From positions 1 through 29,408 of the forward strand of contig JBFKFZ010000040.1 of the NCBI GenBank assembly GCA_041633555.1: a stretch of DNA of 29,408 nt, in the 5' to 3' direction. The translations under genes were made by a program, and so were the position numbers. The stretch is from JAHEAO01 sp041633555. GTDB taxonomy: Bacteria > Pseudomonadota > Alphaproteobacteria > Rhodobacterales > Rhodobacteraceae. The notes beneath the pieces were generated by a model. It did no database searches. It saw only the letters and a list, made by a program, of their open reading frames with translations, and was not told the DNA's origin. Positions 14,902 to 21,343 of this stretch are shown one piece after another (position 1 is the first letter of the stretch; each line of letters starts with the position of its first letter).

Positions 14902-16194
14902 TCAATTCACGAAGCCCGTCAGGCGGGGAATCGTCATGGAGATCGCCGGTATGTAGGTGATCAGGAAGATCACGATCACCTCGACGGCGAGGAATGGCAG
15001 GATGGCGCGCGAGATCGCTTCGACCTTCTCGCCGGATACTGATGAGGCCACGAAGAGCACGAGGCCCATTGGAGGTGTTGCAAGGCCGACAGTCAGGTTC
15101 ACGCTCATGATGATCGCGAAATGCACTGGATCGACGCCAAGACTAGTGAAGATCGGGCCCAGGATCGGGCCAAGAATGATGATCGCGGGGCCGGCATCGA
15201 GGAACATCCCAACGATGAAGAGCAGCAGGTTGATCAGGAAGAGCAGGATCAGGGGATTCTCGCTGAGCGACAGGATGAAGGCGGCCAGCGCCTCGGGCGC
15301 ATGGCTGAGGCTGACGACTGTCTTGAAGGCCATCGCCGCGCCGACCAGCAGCAGGACGACGGCGGAAGTCATCGCGGCCCGGCTCAAGACATCGGGCAGA
15401 TCGCTGAGACGCAGGCTCCCCAGAATGAACATGCCGACAACGATGGCATAGGCGGCCGCCACAGCGGCGGCCTCGGTCGGGGTGAATATACCACCGAGTA
15501 TCCCGCCCAGGATGATGACCGGCGTCATCAGCGGAAAGAAGGCCTTGAGGCTGGCCTGGCCGCGTTCGGGCCAGGTGTACTTTCGGGTGGCGACGGGGAA
15601 GTCGTATTTGTCGGCCAAGATCTTGACCATCACCATCAGCCCGACGCCGACCATGATCCCCGGCACGATCCCGGCAAGAAACAGTGCGGCCACGCTTTCG
15701 CCCATGACATAGGCGTAGATGATCATGATCCCCGATGGCGGGATGATCGGTCCGATCACAGAACTGGCCGCGGTAATGGCCGCCGAGAAACGACGGGTAT
15801 AGCCCTGCTTTTCCATCGCAGGGATCAGCATAGAGCCAAGCGCCGACGTGTCCGCCACGGCCGAGCCGGAGAGACCCGCGAACAGCATCGACGAGAGCAC
15901 GTTGACATGCGCCAGTCCGCCCCGGAAATGGCCCATCATCGCCTGGCTGAACTCGACCAGGCGCATCGTGATGCCGCCCCGGTTCATCAGCTCTCCGGCG
16001 AGCATGAAGAACGGGATCGCCATCAGGGGAAAGCTGTCCATACCATTGTAAACATTGCGATAAAGCAGCGCCATGTCACGCTCTTGACCGTTCAACCAAA
16101 GCAGCAGGCCGGGCGCGAAGAGCAGCCCGAAAAAGACCGGCAGACCGATCATCAGGAAGACGAGAAAGAGGGGCAGGAACCAGACCAGCATCAT
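14902..16194 (-). CDS. dctM: TRAP transporter large permease (DctM family)
   Basis: Large integral-membrane subunit of the TRAP transporter, 430 aa with about 12 helices, the usual length for a DctM not fused to DctQ. Family blocks are present: NGMDSFPLMAIPFFMLAGEL near residue 50, AVADTSALGSMLIPAMEKQGY, and SSVIGPIIPPSGIMIIYAY. It couples Na+ entry to substrate uptake. The ATGATG start overlaps the dctQ stop by 4 nt, so the two permeases are translationally coupled. The frame is intact, without breaks. A long open frame on the opposite strand here is a composition artefact. Confidence 0.92.
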   Translation of the reverse strand: MMLVWFLPLFLVFLMIGLPVFFGLLFAPGLLLWLNGQERDMALLYRNVYNGMDSFPLMAIPFFMLAGELMNRGGITMRLVEFSQAMMGHFRGGLAHVNVLSSMLFAGLSGSAVADTSALGSMLIPAMEKQGYTRRFSAAITAASSVIGPIIPPSGIMIIYAYVMGESVAALFLAGIVPGIMVGVGLMVMVKILADKYDFPVATRKYTWPERGQASLKAFFPLMTPVIILGGILGGIFTPTEAAAVAAAYAIVVGMFILGSLRLSDLPDVLSRAAMTSAVVLLLVGAAMAFKTVVSLSHAPEALAAFILSLSENPLILLFLINLLLFIVGMFLDAGPAIIILGPILGPIFTSLGVDPVHFAIIMSVNLTVGLATPPMGLVLFVASSVSGEKVEAISRAILPFLAVEVIVIFLITYIPAISMTIPRLTGFVN

Positions 16195-16778
16195 TCGGCT
16201 CCCGGAATGTCAAGTTCAGCCAGCGGGTCCAGATCGTCGCCGCGGCCGCCGAGCGTGATCAGTGATCGAAGGATCAGTTCGATATTGACCATCGTCAAGA
16301 GAATGAGGCCCACGAAGAGCGACATGTACATGTAGGCCAGCTTGATCTTGACGCTTGCAAGACCAATGAGCCAGAGGGGCAGCCTCAGCGACGAAGAGGT
16401 AAAGAGCCAGCCGGAATTGACATGGTTCCAGCCAAGCCGCACACCAACGATGAGCACGATCAGCGACATCACCAGCAGCACCAGCGAAAGAACTGCGCCG
16501 ACCTTGCGGGGCAGCGCCATTTCCAGCATGTCGATCGCGACGAAACCGCCACGCCGGTAGGCCGAGGCCGCGATCAGGCCGGTCATCCAAAGCATCAGGA
16601 AGCGGGCCGCTTCGTCGGGCCAGGGCAGGGCGTTGTTCAAGACGTAGCGGAAAATCACCTGGATCAAGATGACGACGACCATCAGCCCGATTGCCACGAC
16701 CGCGATTGCGCGTCCAACGCGCAGCACGTGGTCATTGACGAACTGGAGCGGTTTCAAGACCCCCAGCAGTGGCGCCAT
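16191..16778 (-). CDS. dctQ: TRAP transporter small permease (DctQ family)
   Basis: Small integral-membrane subunit of the TRAP transporter, 195 aa with four predicted helices: VGRAIAVVAIGLMVVVILIQ, ARFLMLWMTGLIAASAY, VLSLVLLVMSLIVLIVGV and a last one around KLAYMYMSLFVGLILL. The DctQ motif PWPDEAARFLMLWM is clear. An ATG at 16793 is in frame but has no ribosome site. The ATG at 16778 has GGGAG 8 nt upstream, so I chose it. The gene follows the flavin reductase after a 54-nt gap that holds a stem-loop, and its stop overlaps dctM. Confidence 0.88.
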   Translation of the reverse strand: MAPLLGVLKPLQFVNDHVLRVGRAIAVVAIGLMVVVILIQVIFRYVLNNALPWPDEAARFLMLWMTGLIAASAYRRGGFVAIDMLEMALPRKVGAVLSLVLLVMSLIVLIVGVRLGWNHVNSGWLFTSSSLRLPLWLIGLASVKIKLAYMYMSLFVGLILLTMVNIELILRSLITLGGRGDDLDPLAELDIPGAE

Positions 16779-16784
16779 CGCGCG

Positions 16785-16791
16785 TTCTCCC
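16785..16791 (-). promoter_or_regulatory. Ribosome binding site deciding the dctQ start
   Basis: GGGAGAA on the minus strand overlaps an upstream ATG (16793) and lies 8 nt before the ATG at 16778. It favours the latter as the dctQ start. Confidence 0.55.
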
Positions 16792-16797
16792 ATTTGT

Positions 16798-16815
16798 CCG
16801 GCCAGGTTTGGCCGG
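16798..16815 (-). other. Intercistronic stem-loop between flavin reductase and dctQ
   Basis: CCGGCCA and TGGCCGG form a perfect 7-bp stem with a 4-nt loop, 20-37 nt upstream of the chosen dctQ start and 17 nt after the flavin reductase stop. It could set the enzyme-to-transporter ratio by processing or attenuation. No T-tract follows. Confidence 0.5.
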
Positions 16816-16832
16816 CCGATATCGCAAACACC

Positions 16833-17354
16833 CTAGGCGGTTTGCGAAAACCCTCCGGTCAGCCCGCCGAAGAACAGCAGCGGATCGCCCTCGCGGAAAG
16901 AGATATTCATCACGCGCGACACGATGATGGCATGATCGCCACCGTCATATTGCGCATATTTGTGGCATTCGAACCGCGCGAGGCAGCCCTTGATCAAAGG
17001 GATGCCGTCCTCGCTCATCATCCAGTCGGCGTGATGGAAGGCATCGTTTGTCTTCGAGAATTCCCAGCAGAGCTTGTCCTGACCCTCGGCCAGAACGTGA
17101 ATCGCGATGGCCTGCGCCTTGCTGAAATAGGGGAAGCGTCGGGATTTCAGCGACGCCGACCACAGGACCAGCGGCGGCTCGAGCGAAACCGAGGAAAAGC
17201 TGTTGGCGGTAATGCCGATCGGGCCGTCCTCGGTGTTCGTGGTCACGATCGTCACGCCGGTCCCGAACCGCGACAGCGCATCGCGAAATTTCTTGCCGGA
17301 TTCTGGTCCAGGTTCGAAATGGCGCATGGCAGGCAGTTCGGGCGGGTGCCCCAT
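16833..17354 (-). CDS. Flavin reductase, small component of a two-component monooxygenase
   Basis: NAD(P)H:flavin oxidoreductase of the flavin-reductase-like (PF01613, HpaC/SmoA type) family, 173 aa, cytosolic. The conserved region FGTGVTIVTTNTEDGPIGIT through NSFSSVSLEPPLVLW covers residues about 30-66 and builds the flavin site. The C-terminal DHAIIVSRVMNI and PLLFFGGLTGGF are also family-typical. It would supply FMNH2 to the SsuD-like monooxygenase two genes upstream. The ATG at 17354 overlaps the aldo/keto reductase stop (TGATG) and has an AGAGGTG site. A GTG one codon earlier (17357) is an alternative. In the sulfo-SMO interpretation it is the SmoA equivalent. Confidence 0.87.
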   Translation of the reverse strand: MGHPPELPAMRHFEPGPESGKKFRDALSRFGTGVTIVTTNTEDGPIGITANSFSSVSLEPPLVLWSASLKSRRFPYFSKAQAIAIHVLAEGQDKLCWEFSKTNDAFHHADWMMSEDGIPLIKGCLARFECHKYAQYDGGDHAIIVSRVMNISFREGDPLLFFGGLTGGFSQTA

Positions 17355-18247
17355 CACGGCACCTCTTGCCCGAGGGCAGCAGTGTAAATCTCAAACCAGG
17401 TCTGCCGATCCATGTTCACACGGGCAGCATCGCCGATTCTTTCGATCCGCGCCAGATTGTTGGTGCCGAGCACCGGCAGCATGCGCGAAGGATGCGCCAA
17501 CAGCCAGGCGACGGCGACCGCCGCCACGTCGACGCCCTGTTTCTCGCCAAGCGACTTCAGTAGCGCGTGCAGGGATCCGTTTTTCGCCTCGAAGAGCGCG
17601 CCGCCACCAAGCGGCGACCACGCCATCGGCGATACACCGCGTTCCTGGAGGAAGGCAATATCGCCGTTGGTGAAGGGGGCATAGTTCAGCACACTGACTT
17701 CGATCTGGTTGGTCGCGAGGGTCGTCTTCATCGCCGCTTGCAGCAATGTCCAGTCATGCAAGCGGAAGTTCGATACGCCTACGGCACGAACCTTGCCGCT
17801 GGCCACGACTTCGTCCAGCGCGGCACCGGTCTCTACGTGATCCATCATCGGATCGGGCCGATGGATCAAGAGAAGGTCGATGCGGTCGGTCTGAAGATCG
17901 CGCAGGGAATGCTCGACCGACGCCAGAATATGCGCGCGGCTGGTGTCGTAATATTTGACCCGCCGGCCCGAATAACGGCCGGCCGGGGCCACAATATCGC
18001 ATTTCGTGACGATCTCGATCTTGTCGCGCAGGTCCCGCCCCGATTTCAAGGCGGCGCCCAGAATCGCTTCGGCCGAATAGCCGCCATAGATGTCAGCCTG
18101 GTCGATCGTTGTGATGCCCTGCGCAAGACAGGCCTCGATCTTGGCCTGAACATGGGGGGGCGAGGTATCGCTGTCGTCGCCCACACGCCACATACCGTAT
18201 ACGATGCGAGACAGTTCCAAGCCCGCCTGCAGGTTTATGCGTTCCAT
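17354..18247 (-). CDS. Aldo/keto reductase, YdhF-like (SmoB candidate)
   Basis: NAD(P)H-dependent carbonyl reductase with a TIM-barrel fold, 297 aa. The catalytic tetrad is complete: Asp49 and Tyr54 (IDQADIYGGY), Lys82 (VTKCD) and His129 (LLIHRPDP). The C-terminal LLAHPSRMLPVLGTNNLARI forms the cofactor loop. It aligns closely in motif order with E. coli YdhF. The ATG at 18247 overlaps the monooxygenase stop (TGATG); an upstream frame of 40 residues is antisense-like filler. Its place between an SsuD-like monooxygenase and a flavin reductase matches SmoB, which reduces 6-oxo-glucose to glucose in sulfoquinovose degradation. That assignment is inference from context; another aldehyde is possible. 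Confidence 0.87.
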   Translation of the reverse strand: MERINLQAGLELSRIVYGMWRVGDDSDTSPPHVQAKIEACLAQGITTIDQADIYGGYSAEAILGAALKSGRDLRDKIEIVTKCDIVAPAGRYSGRRVKYYDTSRAHILASVEHSLRDLQTDRIDLLLIHRPDPMMDHVETGAALDEVVASGKVRAVGVSNFRLHDWTLLQAAMKTTLATNQIEVSVLNYAPFTNGDIAFLQERGVSPMAWSPLGGGALFEAKNGSLHALLKSLGEKQGVDVAAVAVAWLLAHPSRMLPVLGTNNLARIERIGDAARVNMDRQTWFEIYTAALGQEVP

Positions 18248-19401
18248 CAGCGACGCTCCCCTGACCCAAGCGGCGTGGCAGGCAGCTGCGCCGGGATCCG
18301 GCCATACTCGTGCGGCAACGAACAGGTCTTGAGGTTCGGCAGAACCTTGGTCCCGAAACTGTCGCATTCATCCAGATGCGGATAGCCGGAGAATATAAAA
18401 GCCCGGATCCCCATCTTCCGGTACTCCTCGATCTCGCTCATCACCTGATCCGTCGAGCCCACGAGCGCTGCACCGCAGCCCGAGCGCGCACGGCCAATGC
18501 CGGTCCAGAGATGCGGCTCGACATAGCCGAACTGGTCGGCCAGTTCGCGGGCCCGCGCCTGATGGCTGACCCCGAGCGAAATGCTGTCATGCGCCCGGTC
18601 GCGGATCACTCGGCCATATTCGTCGTCGAGCTTCGAGACCAGATGTTCGGCATATTCCTTGGCCTCGGCCTCGGTATCTCGCACGATCATGTGCACGCGC
18701 AGGCCATAATCGAGCGTCCGGCCATGGGCGGCGGCACGTTCATTCACCCCGCGCATTCGGTCAGCTAGCATGTCCTTGGTCTCTGGCCACATCAGGTAGA
18801 CGTCACAATGCTGGCCGCAAAGCTCCAGCGCGTCCGGGGAATAGCCGCCGAAATAGAGCAGCGGTCCGCCGGTCTGATAGGGCTTGGCGGGGTCGGTGCT
18901 GACCCCCTTGAACCGGTAGACCTCGCCGTCGTGATTTATCTCATCCCGCGTCCAGGCCTGTTTAAGGATCTCGACCACTTCGCGGCTGCGCTGGTAGCGA
19001 AAGGCGCTGTCTTCCTTTTGCCCCGGAAAGTCGGATGAGATGATGTTTACCGTCAGCCGGCCCTGCAGCATGTGGTCGAGGGTAGCGATCGTCCGCGCAA
19101 GCATGATCGGCTGCATCTCGCCGCAGCGGATTGCAGCCAGAAAGTTGATCCGGTCGGTGATCTGGGCGCATCCGGCGACGAAACTCAGCGTGTCCTGTCC
19201 GACCTGATAGGAGGACGGGCACAAGATATTGCGGAACCCATGCGACTCGGCGGTTTTGACAATTGTCGAACAATGGTCCCAACTGGACCGCATACGACCT
19301 TCGGGGACGCCAAGAAATTCGTAGTCATCGGAGCAAATCGCTGAAAACCAAGAGATTTCGGCGGCATCGAGGTCCGCAGACGTTACCGGCACGATCGTCA
19401 T
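18247..19401 (-). CDS. Flavin-dependent LLM-class monooxygenase, SsuD-like (SmoC candidate)
   Basis: FMNH2-dependent monooxygenase of the bacterial luciferase-like class, 384 aa, cytosolic. It follows the SsuD pattern throughout: INFLAAIRCGEMQPIMLART (near residues 85-104), then LDHMLQGRLTVNIISSD, GPLLYFGGYSPDALEL, YLMWPETKDMLADRM, GLRVHMIVRDTEAEA and, near the end, FIFSGYPHLDECDSFG. SsuD enzymes cleave C-S bonds of alkanesulfonates, releasing sulfite and an aldehyde. No ssuABC genes are adjacent. Instead the next genes are an aldo/keto reductase and a flavin reductase, the composition of the sulfo-SMO pathway, in which SmoC turns sulfoquinovose into 6-oxo-glucose. The ATG has a GGAGAG site 8 nt upstream. 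First gene of a six-gene operon. Confidence 0.87.
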   Translation of the reverse strand: MTIVPVTSADLDAAEISWFSAICSDDYEFLGVPEGRMRSSWDHCSTIVKTAESHGFRNILCPSSYQVGQDTLSFVAGCAQITDRINFLAAIRCGEMQPIMLARTIATLDHMLQGRLTVNIISSDFPGQKEDSAFRYQRSREVVEILKQAWTRDEINHDGEVYRFKGVSTDPAKPYQTGGPLLYFGGYSPDALELCGQHCDVYLMWPETKDMLADRMRGVNERAAAHGRTLDYGLRVHMIVRDTEAEAKEYAEHLVSKLDDEYGRVIRDRAHDSISLGVSHQARARELADQFGYVEPHLWTGIGRARSGCGAALVGSTDQVMSEIEEYRKMGIRAFIFSGYPHLDECDSFGTKVLPNLKTCSLPHEYGRIPAQLPATPLGSGERR

Positions 19402-19445
19402 CGATTCTCTCCGACGGCTGTTGACGGGACTTGCGTATCATTCGC

Positions 19446-19461
19446 ATTGATGTAGATCAAT
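19446..19461. promoter_or_regulatory. Candidate GntR-type operator in the divergent control region
   Basis: ATTGAT-GTAG-ATCAAT is an inverted repeat with perfect 6-bp arms and a 4-bp centre, lying between the monooxygenase operon and the gntR gene. Read on the minus strand it includes a TTGATC that could be a -35 element for the operon. The neighbouring regulator is the natural candidate to bind it. No second copy was seen. Confidence 0.4.
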
Positions 19462-19498
19462 AGTGAAGCAATTTGTTGAATCCGGAACTGAACCAGGA

Positions 19499-20200
19499 AT
19501 GAAACGACCCGGCTCCTTACCTGCTTACATACAGATCAGCGAGATGCTGATCCGCGACATCAGTGCCGGACACATGCTTCCCGGCGACCGGCTTCCGCCT
19601 GAGCGTGAAATGGCGAAAGAGATGAATGTTTCGGTCGGCACGCTGCGCAAGGCGCTGGCCGAGCTGCAGCGCAGGGGTCTGCTCGAGCGACGGCAGGGAT
19701 CCGGGAATTACGTTCGTTCCGAGGGGCGGGCCGAAGGCGTCTATGCTTTCTTTCGGATCGAACTACTGGACGGGGCGGGATTGCCGACGGCAAACGTTCT
19801 GAACGTCACGACAATGCCGAAATCCGTGAACCTGCCCGCATTCGGCCAGACCGAAACGGCCCACCGCATCCGAAGGCTGCGCTATCTGAATGACCAGCCC
19901 GTCGCGCTGGAGGAAATCTGGCTTGATGGCCATTGGGCCGCGCGGATCAGCGAAGCGGACCTGTCGGACTCGCTCTACCTCTACTACAAGAAACGACTCG
20001 GCCTCTGGATCGTCAGCGCCGAAGACAGAGTCGGCGTGTCTGCAACCCCCGATTGGTCGCCTTCCGAGTTTCAGTTGCGCCCCGGCACCCCTTGCGGTTT
20101 TGTCGAGCGGTTCAGTTGGGCGCAGGATGGTGGCGTTGCCGAATTCTCCCGTACCTGGTTCGATCCTAGCGTATCGCGCTATGTGGCGCGTATCAGATAG
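19499..20200 (+). CDS. GntR-family transcriptional regulator, HutC subfamily
   Basis: Sugar- or metabolite-responsive repressor, 233 aa. The N-terminal winged helix-turn-helix is typical: LPAYIQISEMLIRDISAGHM, then LPGDRLPPEREMAKEMNVSV and TLRKALAELQRRGLLERRQG, residues about 5-70. A UTRA-type effector domain follows (TETAHRIRRLRYLNDQPVAL, and SEFQLRPGTPCGFVERFSW). An in-frame GTG at 19463 would add 12 residues and lies just past a palindrome. The ATG at 19499 fits the usual start of the DNA-binding domain but has only a weak upstream CCGGAA, so the start is uncertain. It is divergent from the monooxygenase-TRAP operon and 8 nt ahead of the Gfo/Idh gene, so it probably controls both. Confidence 0.87.
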   Translation: MKRPGSLPAYIQISEMLIRDISAGHMLPGDRLPPEREMAKEMNVSVGTLRKALAELQRRGLLERRQGSGNYVRSEGRAEGVYAFFRIELLDGAGLPTANVLNVTTMPKSVNLPAFGQTETAHRIRRLRYLNDQPVALEEIWLDGHWAARISEADLSDSLYLYYKKRLGLWIVSAEDRVGVSATPDWSPSEFQLRPGTPCGFVERFSWAQDGGVAEFSRTWFDPSVSRYVARIR

Positions 20201-20208
20201 GACTTCGG

Positions 20209-21300
20209 ATGATCAAACCTGTGCGTTACGGCATGATCGGCTGCGGCATGATGGGGCAGGAACATATCCGCAACATCGCCCTGCAAGAGGCCGCATCCGT
20301 CGCCGCCATATACGAACCCGACCTGGGCATGCAGGCCATCGCCCGGTCGCCGGTGCCAGAGGCGGCTTTTGCCGACAGTCTTGCCGATCTGCTGGCCATC
20401 GAGGCGCTCGATGCGCTTCTGATCGCCTCGCCCAACTTCCTGCATCTCGGCCAAATCGAGGAAATCCTCGCAACCCGCCCGCTGCCGCTCCTGGTGGAAA
20501 AACCGCTCTTCACCGATCGCGGCGAGGTTGCGCGGGTCGAAAAGCTGATCGCAGATTATCCGTCGATCATCTGGGTCGCGATGGAATATCGCTACATGCC
20601 GCCGATCGCCAAGTTCCTGAAGGAGGCGCAAACAGCGACGGGCGGGATAAGGATGCTCACCATCCGCGAGCACCGGTTTCCCTTCCTGTCGAAAGTCGGC
20701 GACTGGAACCGGTTCACGCGCAATACCGGCGGCACGCTGGTCGAGAAATGCTGTCATTTCTTCGATCTGATGCGGCTCGCCGTCGGCTCCGAGCCAGTCC
20801 GGATCATGGCATCGGGCGGCCAGGCGGTGAACCATCTGGATGAAAGCTATTCCGGCGAAACCCCGGATATCTGGGACAATGCCTATGTGATCGTCGATTT
20901 CGCCAACGGCGCACGAGCGATGCTGGAACTCTGCATGTTCGCCGAAGGGTCGCGCTATCAGGAAGAGGTCTCTGCAGTCGGGCCAACCGGCAAGATCGAG
21001 GCCTTCGTGCCCGGGCCGGGCCGGTTCTGGCCCGATCATCTCGGCGAGCCTCCGGTGCCCAAGGTGGTCGTCAGCCCGCGTCTGCCGAAAGGACCGGTAG
21101 AGCTTGAAATCCCCGTGGACCCGGCGCTGCTCGAAGCCGGGGATCACAACGGCGCAACTTTTTACCAGCACAAGTATTTTCTTGAGAGTGTGCGTAGCGA
21201 CCGGCCGGTCGAAGTCACGATCCGCGATGGCTTTGACGCCGTGCGCATGGGGCTGGCGGCGCAGGAATCTGCCAGAACCGGTGCGGCGGTCACGCTATGA
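20209..21300 (+). CDS. Gfo/Idh/MocA-family protein, candidate NAD-dependent sulfoquinovosidase
   Basis: NAD(P)-binding protein of 363 aa. It has an N-terminal Rossmann fold with G-x-G-x-x-G at residues 11-16 (IGCGMMGQEH), the family signature EKP at 97-99, and a C-terminal alpha/beta domain with GGTLVEKCCHFFDLMRLA, which holds the usual catalytic-site histidine. The default call is a sugar dehydrogenase. However, some proteins of this fold are glycosidases that use NAD by transient oxidation. A family of NAD-dependent sulfoquinovosidases (GH188, as I recall it) is reported to be common in Roseobacter sulfosugar clusters that lack the classical GH31 enzyme. The neighbours here (SsuD-like, aldo/keto reductase, flavin reductase) make that a reasonable guess. 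It is 8 nt after gntR, so co-transcribed. Confidence 0.83.
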   Translation: MIKPVRYGMIGCGMMGQEHIRNIALQEAASVAAIYEPDLGMQAIARSPVPEAAFADSLADLLAIEALDALLIASPNFLHLGQIEEILATRPLPLLVEKPLFTDRGEVARVEKLIADYPSIIWVAMEYRYMPPIAKFLKEAQTATGGIRMLTIREHRFPFLSKVGDWNRFTRNTGGTLVEKCCHFFDLMRLAVGSEPVRIMASGGQAVNHLDESYSGETPDIWDNAYVIVDFANGARAMLELCMFAEGSRYQEEVSAVGPTGKIEAFVPGPGRFWPDHLGEPPVPKVVVSPRLPKGPVELEIPVDPALLEAGDHNGATFYQHKYFLESVRSDRPVEVTIRDGFDAVRMGLAAQESARTGAAVTL

Positions 21301-21343
21301 AGTCGAAGCAGGCATAGGGCCAAGCTGATCGGAGCCGGGCGCG

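Noticed and set aside
15121..16335. Long plus-strand open frame opposite dctM and dctQ
   Set aside because: Its product is dominated by His, Arg, Asp and Gln with no domain, and it mirrors well-supported membrane protein genes on the other strand. High-GC antisense artefact.
18247..19401. Plain alkanesulfonate monooxygenase SsuD for sulfur scavenging
   Set aside because: No ssuA, ssuB or ssuC is linked, and the coupled aldo/keto reductase and TRAP genes point to use of the carbon skeleton. Not excluded by sequence alone.
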